Origin: Porphyromonadaceae bacterium UBA7048
GTDB taxonomy: Bacteria > Bacteroidota > Bacteroidia > Bacteroidales > Muribaculaceae
Reading direction: 5' to 3'
Assembly: GCA_002493945.1 (NCBI GenBank)
Contig: DLAL01000036.1
Location: forward strand, 1 to 8,718
DNA: 8,718 nucleotides
Shown here: piece by piece, positions 1 through 6,796 of the stretch
Layout: each line of letters opens with the position of its first letter
How positions within the stretch are numbered: the stretch's first letter is position 1
Position numbers and translations under genes: made by a program
The notes under the pieces: generated by a model
What the model was told of the DNA's origin: nothing
The model's input: only the letters and a program-made list of their open reading frames with translations
The model's database searches: none

Positions 1-53
1 AAATTTAATTCAACCAACGAGTAATATAGATATGAAGATAAAAACAGGACAAG

Positions 54-1010
54 ATGAATAAAGACACCATAAACTGGCAGCCCGACCATCTCGGCAAAGG
101 ATTCGAGATGACCTACATGCCGCAGCCCGACGACTACAGCGGCCCCGTGCGCAGCACCCTCGTGCGCCTCAATGCCGAGGGCAACTCAGGCAAGGCCGTG
201 CTGTATGTGCACGGATTCAGCGACTACTTCCTGCAGGACGAGATGGCGCGGATGTTCGTCGGTGCCGGCTACACGTTCTATGCCGTCGACCTCCGCAAGT
301 ACGGACGGTCGCTCCTGCCGGGACAGCGGATGTTCCAGGTCCGCGACATGCACGAATACTTCGCCGACATCAATTCGGCCATCGACATCATGCAGACCGA
401 AGGCATCGGCGAAATCATACTGACGGGACACTCCACCGGCGGCCTGACCACATCACTGTACATGTCGGAGCATCCCTCTCCGCTCATCAGGGCACTCATC
501 CTCAACAGTCCCTTCCTGGACTGGAACCTGCCTCCCCTGCTGCGCAAGGTGGCCATGCCCGTGGTGAGCGTGCTCGGCCGCTTCATGCCGAATGTGCGCG
601 TACATCAGAAGCCCGACAGCGGATATGCCGAGACCCTCGCCGCCGAGCACGGAGGCGAATGGCACTACCGCCGCGACTGGAAGCCCGACATCCTCCCCGA
701 CCCCGACATGGGCTGGGTACGGGCCATACACACAGCCCAGCAGCGCCTGCGCCGCGGCCGCATCCGCGTGCCCGTCCTGCTGATGCACTCGGCCGACTCG
801 GTGCGTAAAGGCGACCCCAGGAAGAAGTATTTCGAGGCCGACGCCATCCTCGACGTCAACGCCATATCGCGCTACGGCCGGCGCCTCTCGGACAACGTCA
901 CCGAAGAGACCTTCCCCGGCGGACTCCACGACCTCGCGCTCTCCCGCAAGAACATTCGTGAGAAAGTATACCGCGCCATGCTCGACTGGCTCAAGCAGCA
1001 GAAGCTGTGA
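54..1010 (+). CDS. alpha/beta hydrolase, serine lipase/lysophospholipase-like
   Basis: A 318-residue soluble alpha/beta-hydrolase with no signal peptide, so probably cytoplasmic. Visible motifs are an oxyanion-loop VHGFSDYF (about residues 52-59), the nucleophile elbow GHSTGG with Ser127 at its centre, and a C-terminal GGLHDL with catalytic His292. The acid residue is either Asp248 (HSADS) or one of the aspartates in ADAILDV (262-267); the sequence alone does not decide. The overall pattern, especially the C-terminal DAILDV...GGLHDLALS block, matches the serine aminopeptidase S33/monoacylglycerol lipase-like group, so a carboxylic-ester or lysophospholipid substrate is likely but unproven. 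The start is the first ATG in frame, with a weak AGGA 4 nt upstream. It has its own spacer on the 3' side and appears to be a separate transcription unit from the downstream operon. Confidence 0.9.
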   Translation: MNKDTINWQPDHLGKGFEMTYMPQPDDYSGPVRSTLVRLNAEGNSGKAVLYVHGFSDYFLQDEMARMFVGAGYTFYAVDLRKYGRSLLPGQRMFQVRDMHEYFADINSAIDIMQTEGIGEIILTGHSTGGLTTSLYMSEHPSPLIRALILNSPFLDWNLPPLLRKVAMPVVSVLGRFMPNVRVHQKPDSGYAETLAAEHGGEWHYRRDWKPDILPDPDMGWVRAIHTAQQRLRRGRIRVPVLLMHSADSVRKGDPRKKYFEADAILDVNAISRYGRRLSDNVTEETFPGGLHDLALSRKNIREKVYRAMLDWLKQQKL

Positions 1011-1060
1011 GCCGGGTAGACGAAACTGCCCGACCAAACCATATCGGAAGAATCAGCCCG

Positions 1061-1077
1061 GAGCGGCCTCACCGCTC
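1061..1077 (+). terminator. GC-rich hairpin between convergent genes, possible terminator
   Basis: GAGCGG (1061-1066) and CCGCTC (1072-1077) form a perfect 6-bp stem around the 5-nt loop CCTCA, followed on the plus strand by TTT. It lies 50 nt after the hydrolase stop codon and overlaps the end of the minus-strand small ORF, whose stop codon falls in the loop. The T-run is short, so this would be a weak intrinsic terminator at best. It could serve the plus strand, the minus strand or neither. Confidence 0.35.
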
Positions 1078-1176
1078 TTTCCGGCGCTGGTTCTTCTTGT
1101 ATAAGTAAGCGCCGATAAGGCCGCCGGCGACAGCTGCTATGACAGGGACCAGAAGGATGTAGACAGGGAAATTCAT
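1069..1176 (-). CDS. small single-pass membrane protein, 35 aa
   Basis: Reading the minus strand from ATG at 1176 to TGA at 1069 gives a 35-residue peptide. It begins MNFPVYILLVPVIAAVAGG, continues through LIGAYLY, and ends in a strongly basic tail, KKNQRRKER. That is one hydrophobic segment (about residues 3-26) followed by a positive C-terminus, the expected pattern for an inner-membrane microprotein with the tail in the cytoplasm. It is too short for ordinary gene callers. It shares the spacer between the hydrolase (convergent) and the operon (divergent). A poor match to the Bacteroidota -7 element (TAATTTTA, plus-strand 1223-1230) lies upstream. No family is recognised. Composition and topology argue for a real gene; expression is unproven. 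Confidence 0.55.
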   Translation of the reverse strand: MNFPVYILLVPVIAAVAGGLIGAYLYKKNQRRKER

Positions 1177-1305
1177 AGTGTGTAGTGGGTTAAGTTCATA
1201 TATTAGACGCAGAAGGCAGGAATAAAATTACATCCCTGTCTCAGAAAAACCGGAGATAATCAGCCGCCGGCGGCAACGCGCCCTCAGGACTCTGTGGGGA
1301 GGCTT

Positions 1306-1319
1306 AGTGAAAATTCACT
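1306..1319. repeat. 6-2-6 inverted repeat upstream of the operon promoter, possible operator
   Basis: AGTGAAAATTCACT is a perfect inverted repeat (AGTGAA / TTCACT separated by AA). It ends 33 nt before the -7 element at 1353, which puts it at or just upstream of the -33 region where a dimeric regulator could bind. The regulator cannot be named. A Fur- or Crp-like site would be expected to look different, so this is only a candidate. Confidence 0.35.
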
Positions 1320-1352
1320 CACGAAAAAGCGCCGTATGTCATAAAAAATGTG

Positions 1353-1360
1353 TAACTTTG
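1353..1360 (+). promoter_or_regulatory. Bacteroidota -7 promoter element (TAACTTTG) of the uptake operon
   Basis: TAACTTTG matches the Bacteroidota primary-sigma -7 consensus TAnnTTTG. No good TTTG is seen 19-21 nt upstream (that stretch reads GCCG), so the -33 box is weak and the promoter may need an activator. Transcription would begin around 1366-1370, giving a leader of about 55-60 nt before the ATG at 1426. That is too short for a cobalamin-type riboswitch. The position also rules out the in-frame ATG at 1348 as the start of the next gene. Confidence 0.7.
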
Positions 1361-1425
1361 ACAAAATTTTGAGTTTTTGTCAGGAGTGTCAACCGCAAGC
1401 TCCGAACCGACCGACACATAAAACG

Positions 1426-2172
1426 ATGAAAAAACGACAACCTATTTTTCGGGTTATATCCGTGCTGCTTGCCCTGGTCTGCGCCATGCATGTCTGGGGT
1501 CAGGAGGAATTCAAACGCAAGATAGAGCAAGTATCTTTCGTTCCCCGCGGCGCATGGGCTGCCGGCGTGAGCGTCAGCTACTCACAATCCGATCAGAACA
1601 ACTACCAGTTCCTCATATTCGAGAACCTCGACGGAGACACGTACTCGTTCAAAGTCAGCCCTACGGTGATGTACTGCTTCAAGGACAACATGACCGCAGG
1701 CGGACGGTTCTCGTACAACCGCCAGCGCACACGGCTCAACACCGCTGATGTGGTCCTCGGCGAAGGCACGAGCTACGACATCGACAACCTGTACAGCATC
1801 AGCCACAGCTACATGGGCACGGCTCTCTTCCGCTACTACATCAGCCTGGGACGCAGCACGCGGTTCGGTCTCTTCAACGAAGTACAGCTGCAGATGGGAG
1901 GCGGACAGTCGAAGCTCGTCAGCGGCAGCGGAAACGACCTGACAGGAACCTACGAGCGCAGCCTTACATTCAACGTCGGACTCGCTCCGGGTATGTGCGT
2001 GTTCCTCAACAACTACTCGGCCATAGAAGTGAACGTCGGCGTGCTCGGATTCAACTACAACCATACGCGATCGGTCACCGACCAGATATACATAGCCAAC
2101 AGGCGCACGCAGCAGGCCAACTTCAAAATCAACCTGTTTTCAATCACTTTCGGTGTAATGTTCTATATCTGA
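1426..2172 (+). CDS. outer-membrane beta-barrel protein, paralog A
   Basis: A 248-residue exported protein. Residues 1-25 form a signal peptide (MKKR, a hydrophobic core, then VWG before Gln26), with a type I rather than lipoprotein site. The rest shows alternating aromatic/polar beta-strands with short turns, typical of a small barrel of perhaps 8-10 strands, and ends in a strand reading FGVMFYI. It is clearly homologous to the next gene: PRGAWAAGVSVSY, FNEVQL, PGMCVFL and NLFSITFGVM all have counterparts there. The start at 1426 is chosen over the in-frame ATG at 1348 because the -7 element lies between them and because 1426 places the signal peptide at the N-terminus. It is first in the operon. 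Barrels of this type can be pores, adhesins or partners of surface lipoproteins; the function is not known. Confidence 0.8.
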   Translation: MKKRQPIFRVISVLLALVCAMHVWGQEEFKRKIEQVSFVPRGAWAAGVSVSYSQSDQNNYQFLIFENLDGDTYSFKVSPTVMYCFKDNMTAGGRFSYNRQRTRLNTADVVLGEGTSYDIDNLYSISHSYMGTALFRYYISLGRSTRFGLFNEVQLQMGGGQSKLVSGSGNDLTGTYERSLTFNVGLAPGMCVFLNNYSAIEVNVGVLGFNYNHTRSVTDQIYIANRRTQQANFKINLFSITFGVMFYI

Positions 2173-2178
2173 CGCATC

Positions 2179-3021
2179 ATGAAACAGGTCTTCAAACTTC
2201 TCATACTGCTCATCGCCGTACTCGCCGCGGCACCTCTGTCGGGCGCGCAGACCATCATGCGCAAGAAGAATGTGCTGCACTCCGACTCTGTGCCCACGGT
2301 CATCATCGCCGGCGACACCGTCCCGGTCATTCTGCCGGAGCGTAACTTCGGCCGCTTCGACCGCGGTCTGTACAACTATATCTTCGCGCCGAAAGGCAAG
2401 TGGGGATTCGGCATCACCGCGTCGTTCGGCGAACTCAAGACGGAGGACATACAGGTGCTGTCCATCCTCAAGGACTTCGACTTCAAGGGCAAGATATACT
2501 CCATCAATCCTTCGGTGCAGTACTTCTTCGCCAACAATCAGGCCATCGGTATGAAGTTCAACTACAGCCGCGGCACCATAGACCTCGACAACATGTCCGT
2601 CGACTTCGACGAGGACCTCAACTTCTCCATCAAGGACGTAAGCTATTACCAGCAGAGCTTCGGATTCTCCACCTTCTACCGCACTTATATAGGTCTTGAC
2701 CAGGTAGGCCGGTTCAGCATATTCAACGACGTTGACCTCTCCTTCGGCAGCGGCTCCTCGAGATTCAAGCGCCTCTACGCCGGAGAGCCCAAGGACACCC
2801 GCACATCCACCATACAGGGTGCGCTGAACTTCAGTCCGGGCGTGTGCGTGTTCATTCAGGAGAATGTGTCGTTCAACATCTCGTTCGGCGTATTCGGCCT
2901 CAAGTGGCGCAAGGAGCATCAGGTCACCGACGGCATCGACGAAGGCTCGCGCGTGACTTCCGGCGCAAATTTCCGATTCAACCTCTTCAATATCAACTTC
3001 GGTCTAATGGTTGTCATCTGA
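2179..3021 (+). CDS. outer-membrane beta-barrel protein, paralog B
   Basis: A 280-residue exported protein. The signal peptide runs from residue 1 to about 23 (cleavage SGA before Gln24). A segment of roughly 40 residues (24-65, including DSVPTVIIAGDTVPVILPE) absent from paralog A precedes the barrel and could sit in the periplasm. The barrel part aligns end to end with the preceding gene: APKGKWGFGITASFG, FSIFNDVDLSFGSG, PGVCVFI, and a terminal NLFNINFGLMVVI. It begins 6 nt after the stop of paralog A, so the two are surely co-transcribed and may form a hetero-oligomer or bind different partners. No catalytic motif is seen and the substrate is unknown. Confidence 0.8.
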   Translation: MKQVFKLLILLIAVLAAAPLSGAQTIMRKKNVLHSDSVPTVIIAGDTVPVILPERNFGRFDRGLYNYIFAPKGKWGFGITASFGELKTEDIQVLSILKDFDFKGKIYSINPSVQYFFANNQAIGMKFNYSRGTIDLDNMSVDFDEDLNFSIKDVSYYQQSFGFSTFYRTYIGLDQVGRFSIFNDVDLSFGSGSSRFKRLYAGEPKDTRTSTIQGALNFSPGVCVFIQENVSFNISFGVFGLKWRKEHQVTDGIDEGSRVTSGANFRFNLFNINFGLMVVI

Positions 3022-3022
3022 T

Positions 3023-4597
3023 ATGAAATTCCGACTTCTCTCACAGCTTCTGTGCCTGATATGCGTGGCATCCGTATTCCTCATAGGCGGATGTATCCAC
3101 AATAATATACCCTACCCCCGGATTCAGGCCAACTTCCTGACACTCGACGTGGCCGGACAGAACGGCACCACAGCCATCGACACCGTCAGCACCACAGCCA
3201 CGGTGACTTTCCCCGAGTCAGCCGACATATACAGCGCACGCGTCACGGGCTACACCATAACACCCGGCGCCGAAATCACCGACAATCCTTTCGGCTCGCC
3301 GCTGGACCTGTCGAGCCCCGTCTACGTATATCTGAAGATGTACGACACGTCGACCTTGTGGAAAATCACGGGCGTACAGAACATCGCGCGCTACTTCGAA
3401 GTGTCCGGACAGATGGGCGCCACCGTCATCGACGTGCCGGGACACCGCATCGTGGTCTATGTCAACGACCGCACCGACCTGGCTGCAGTGCCTGTAGTAC
3501 GCGCCAAACTCGCCGCCGAAGGCTCTGTCATGACTCCCGACCTCAGCGAAGGCGGCACCTATGACGGCCGCAAGGCTTTCACCATCACCACCGAGCGGTT
3601 CGGACACACTGACACATGGACAGTCTACACCGAGGTCGTGGCCGAGGCCGTCACCACCGTGAGCGTCGACGCATGGACCTGCGTGGCATGGGTCAACGGA
3701 CAGGCCGAAGCCGGACTTGACAACGGCGTCGAGTACCGCATAGCCGGCTCGGAGCAGTGGACTCGTGTCCCGGCAGCCGACGTCACCCACGACGGCGGTA
3801 CGTTCAAGGCCCGTATAGCCCACCTCTCTCCGCAGACCGACTACGAGACACGCGCTTACTCGGCCGACAACTACGGAGCCATACTCACCTTCACCACCGG
3901 ACAGGAACTCCAGCTCCCCAACTCGAGCTTCGACGACTGGTGGCTCGACGGGCGCATATGGTGCCCGTGGAATCAGGACGGTATACCCTACTGGGGCTCA
4001 GGCAACAAGGGCGCAGCCACAGTAGGCAGCTCGAACACCGTGCCCACCGACGATACGCCCACGGGCACGGGCCGTGCGGCCAAACTCGAGACCAAGTGGG
4101 TGGTGGTGAAGCTCGCCGCAGGCAATATCTTCACCGGCGACTACGTCCGCACCGACGGCACCAACGGCGTCCTCAGCTTCGGACGTGAGTTCACACAGCG
4201 GCCCGTCCGCCTCCAGGGACAGTACAAGTTCACGCCGGCCATAATCGACCACACCAGCACCGACTTCAAGTACCTCATGGGGCAGCCCGACACCTGCATA
4301 GTGTGGATGGCTCTCATCGACTCGCCGCAGCCCTTCGAGATACGCACCAATCCGCGCGACCGCCAGCTCTTCAACCCCGATGCACCCGAAGTCATAGCCT
4401 ACGGCAAGATGGAGCAGTCCGACGGCGTCGCGTCATGGGAGCCCTTCGACTTCGAACTCTCATACCGCTCCACATCGCGCGTACCCCGGTACATCATCGT
4501 CTGCGCCTCGGCCAGCAAATACGGAGACTACTTCTCCGGCGGATCCGGCGCCACACTCTACCTCGATGATCTGAAACTTGTCTACGACTACCGATGA
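3023..4597 (+). CDS. multidomain surface lipoprotein with C-terminal PCMD-like domain
   Basis: A 524-residue lipoprotein. The signal peptide ends in the lipobox FLIGGC, making Cys24 the lipidated residue. After it come beta-rich Ig-like modules (about 35-205) and a fibronectin-III-like module (about 208-293, with LSPQTDYETRAYS). The C-terminal region of about 225 residues (298-522) starts at PNSSFDDWWLDGRIWCPW and ends GATLYLDDLKLVYDY. That layout resembles the Bacteroidota PCMD domain (putative carbohydrate metabolism domain), a beta-sandwich often found at the end of surface lipoproteins. The ATG at 3023 sits 1 nt after the previous stop. A TTG four codons earlier is possible but would spoil the compact signal-peptide start. 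It probably binds a ligand or partner at the cell surface beside the two barrels. Domain names are from memory of the family, without a search. Confidence 0.75.
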   Translation: MKFRLLSQLLCLICVASVFLIGGCIHNNIPYPRIQANFLTLDVAGQNGTTAIDTVSTTATVTFPESADIYSARVTGYTITPGAEITDNPFGSPLDLSSPVYVYLKMYDTSTLWKITGVQNIARYFEVSGQMGATVIDVPGHRIVVYVNDRTDLAAVPVVRAKLAAEGSVMTPDLSEGGTYDGRKAFTITTERFGHTDTWTVYTEVVAEAVTTVSVDAWTCVAWVNGQAEAGLDNGVEYRIAGSEQWTRVPAADVTHDGGTFKARIAHLSPQTDYETRAYSADNYGAILTFTTGQELQLPNSSFDDWWLDGRIWCPWNQDGIPYWGSGNKGAATVGSSNTVPTDDTPTGTGRAAKLETKWVVVKLAAGNIFTGDYVRTDGTNGVLSFGREFTQRPVRLQGQYKFTPAIIDHTSTDFKYLMGQPDTCIVWMALIDSPQPFEIRTNPRDRQLFNPDAPEVIAYGKMEQSDGVASWEPFDFELSYRSTSRVPRYIIVCASASKYGDYFSGGSGATLYLDDLKLVYDYR

Positions 4598-5637
4598 ACA
4601 GTATCTCACGAATCATTCTTTCTGTATTCATGCTTGCGGCGCCACTCTCTCAGGCCGCCGCTCAGACTGAGCCCGAAAGCAAAAAGTGGTCATATATTCC
4701 TGACTTCCACGGCACTCTCCGGGCTTTCTACCGCAACTCCACACCCACCGGCCAGAGCCGCTTCGAGGTAGCCAATGCACGACTCTCCGTCGGCGGATAT
4801 GTCATGCCGTGGCTCGACTACTACATTCAGACCGACTTATGCGCCGGAGGCGAAATCAAGATTCTCGACGCATACGCGTCCGTCAGACCGGCGGAAGGTC
4901 TCAGGCTCATGCTCGGACAGATGCGTGTACCGCTGTGCGTCGAAGCAACGCGCGCGCCGCATCAGTACTACTTCGCCGACGTAGCCCTTGTGACGCTATT
5001 CGGCAACCTGCGCTCCGTCGGATTCAAAGCCGGATACACCGTGCCGGGAACTAAGCTCTACTTCGAAGGCGGCATATTCAACGCTTCCGACATGACCCGG
5101 CACGCCACATGGAACCGTGCCATGACATATTCCGTCAAAGCCAACTGGGCCACACCGTGCGGACTGAAACCCGAAATCGGATTCATGTCGAGGGTGCCCG
5201 GAGGCTACGGCAACGGAGTCAGGCTGAACCAGTACGACGCTTCGGTCTCGTGGACTCACGGACGGTTCTTCGCCGAAGCCGAGTGCCTGTGGCGCCTGTA
5301 TGCCGGCGCAGACCGCGACCCGTCGTACGCGTTCAACGTATTCGCCTCATACGGCATCCCCGTGAAGTGGCGCATGGCCGACCAGCTCTCGGTGCAGGCG
5401 CGCTTCGACATGATTGACGACGCATCGAACGGGGTGTACGACGACTCTCACCACATCACCACGACCATACCGGCGCGCAGACGTGTCACAGTAGGCGTCA
5501 CCGCCTCGCGCAATATAGGCAAACTTTCCGCACACTTCCGCATCAACTACGAGCAGTACTTCTACGACCACGGCATGAAAGCGCCGAGTCTGTCGGAAGA
5601 CAATGAGCTTGTGGCAGGAGTGATGCTGCATTTCTGA
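4594..5637 (+). CDS. porin O/P-like (OprO/OprP-type) outer-membrane barrel
   Basis: A 347-residue protein with a signal peptide cleaved at AAA before Gln24, then a long barrel. The N-terminal part reads FHGTLRAFYRN, RFEVANARLSVGGYV, WLDYYIQTDL, ILDAYASVRP and LRLMLGQMRVPL. This succession is the usual pattern of phosphate-selective porin O/P family proteins in Bacteroidota. The C-terminus ends in HF, the aromatic residue expected for BAM-dependent insertion. The ATG overlaps the preceding TGA (ATGA), so translation is coupled to the lipoprotein gene. Family members are passive diffusion channels; despite the name, phosphate specificity should not be assumed here. Its position immediately before the periplasmic binding protein suggests that it delivers substrate to the ABC importer. 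Confidence 0.8.
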   Translation: MNSISRIILSVFMLAAPLSQAAAQTEPESKKWSYIPDFHGTLRAFYRNSTPTGQSRFEVANARLSVGGYVMPWLDYYIQTDLCAGGEIKILDAYASVRPAEGLRLMLGQMRVPLCVEATRAPHQYYFADVALVTLFGNLRSVGFKAGYTVPGTKLYFEGGIFNASDMTRHATWNRAMTYSVKANWATPCGLKPEIGFMSRVPGGYGNGVRLNQYDASVSWTHGRFFAEAECLWRLYAGADRDPSYAFNVFASYGIPVKWRMADQLSVQARFDMIDDASNGVYDDSHHITTTIPARRRVTVGVTASRNIGKLSAHFRINYEQYFYDHGMKAPSLSEDNELVAGVMLHF

Positions 5638-5650
5638 AAAAACTCCGACT

Positions 5651-6796
5651 ATGAAACGTACGTTCCGCCGGGGCGCCGTCCTCCTTGCCGTCCTGGCAGT
5701 CATTCCCCTCCTCTCCATGTGCCGCCGCAGCTCAGACGACTCCACATTCGACGACTACGGCGATTTCGCCGACACGCTCACCCACCATGCCCGTCTGCTC
5801 ACCATAGCCGACATGGGGCACGGCACCGTGCGTGTCGACATAGGCTCTCCCGACAGCGACAACCCGACGGCACGTCTGGCGCTCGTTCACCGCGACTCCG
5901 TCATCCCCGACAGCCTCCCGGCTGACATCAGAGTCATCCGCACACCGGTCTGCCGTGCCGCCGTATTCTCGGCGGTCCACACCGGTGCCCTTGACGAACT
6001 CGGAGCGCTCGACGCACTCTCGGCCATCGCCGACGGCAACTACCTCGGCAGCACCGACACCGTGGCCGCACTCGTCGCATCGGGCCGCGTCATCGACGCA
6101 GGACCGTCGCAGTCGCCATCGGCCGAGCGGCTCGTCGCCAGCCGGGCGGAGGTCATACTCTCCGCCCCTTACGAAGGCATGACCATGCCCAAACTGCCCG
6201 AGAGCATGACTGTCGTACCATGCACCGACTATCTTGAAAACACGCCCATAGCGCGTGCAGAGTGGATACTGCTCTTCGGCGAACTCTTCGGCAGCCGCGA
6301 GAAGGCACGCGCCATATTCACCGACGTCATCGACCAGTACTCCGACCTGTGCTTCAAGGCTGCCGGAGCATCATCGCCCAAACCGAAGGTTCTCACCGAA
6401 TCAGAGACTTCAGGTGTGTGGTATGTTCCTGCAGGACACAGCTACATGGCACGCATGCTCGCCGACGCCGGGGCCGACTATCCCTGGGCTTATACCGACG
6501 GCACCGGTTCGCTCGCCCTCAACCTCGAGACAGTGGCCGAGAAAGCCATCGACGCCGACATCTGGCTCCTGCGCACATACGGCTACAAGGCTACGCCCGA
6601 GTGCCTCAAGAAACAGAATCCGCGCTACGCAGCCTTCAAGCCCGTCAGAGAAGGCACCGTCTACGGATGCGACACCTCTGTCAGCCCCGTATTCAACGAC
6701 ATCGCCTTCCACCCCGAGCGCGTTCTGGCCGACTATGTAGCCATATTCCACCCCGACGTCATGCCGGAATATACCTTACGCTATTTCTCACGGTGA
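5651..6796 (+). CDS. substrate-binding lipoprotein of BtuF/FepB-type ABC importer
   Basis: A 381-residue periplasmic binding protein of the class that serves metal-chelate, heme and cobalamin importers. The N-terminus (basic residues, a hydrophobic core, LLSMC) suggests lipidation at Cys24, although Met before the Cys is unusual for a lipobox. Lobe 1 includes AVHTGALDELGALDALSAIAD (about 109-128) and a region ending with SAEVIL-type strand SRAEVILSAPYEG. The interlobe helix is TPIARAEWILLFGELFG (198-214), very typical of Bacteroidota members. Lobe 2 contains SGVWYVPAGHSYMARMLADAG (about 254-274) and the C-terminal VYGCDTSVSP region. It lies 13 nt after the porin and overlaps the permease start by 4 nt. 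The ligand cannot be assigned from sequence. Confidence 0.88.
   Translation: MKRTFRRGAVLLAVLAVIPLLSMCRRSSDDSTFDDYGDFADTLTHHARLLTIADMGHGTVRVDIGSPDSDNPTARLALVHRDSVIPDSLPADIRVIRTPVCRAAVFSAVHTGALDELGALDALSAIADGNYLGSTDTVAALVASGRVIDAGPSQSPSAERLVASRAEVILSAPYEGMTMPKLPESMTVVPCTDYLENTPIARAEWILLFGELFGSREKARAIFTDVIDQYSDLCFKAAGASSPKPKVLTESETSGVWYVPAGHSYMARMLADAGADYPWAYTDGTGSLALNLETVAEKAIDADIWLLRTYGYKATPECLKKQNPRYAAFKPVREGTVYGCDTSVSPVFNDIAFHPERVLADYVAIFHPDVMPEYTLRYFSR

Noticed and set aside
1161..1241. 9-nt inverted repeat AGACAGGGA (1161-1169) / TCCCTGTCT (1233-1241)
   Set aside because: The arms are 63 nt apart and one lies inside the small ORF; short distant repeats of this size arise by chance and no further structure supports it.
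1348..1425. In-frame ATG at 1348 as start of the first barrel gene
   Set aside because: It lies upstream of the -7 element at 1353-1360, so it would not be in the mRNA, and it would bury the signal peptide 26 residues inside the protein.
1177..1425. Riboswitch (for example cobalamin-type) ahead of the uptake operon
   Set aside because: The predicted leader after the -7 element is only about 55-60 nt and no conserved riboswitch core was recognised.
2140..2919. 259-codon open frame on the minus strand, and a 273-codon one at 7803-8624
   Set aside because: Both are antisense to well-supported genes and have the Val/Glu/Ala/Gly-rich composition of shadow frames in GC-rich DNA; no motifs were seen.
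6262..6792. Long N-terminal extension of the permease frame
   Set aside because: The extension reads as Arg/His/Pro-rich sequence in the shadow of the binding-protein gene; the GTG at 6793 gives the normal FecCD length and a 4-nt overlap.
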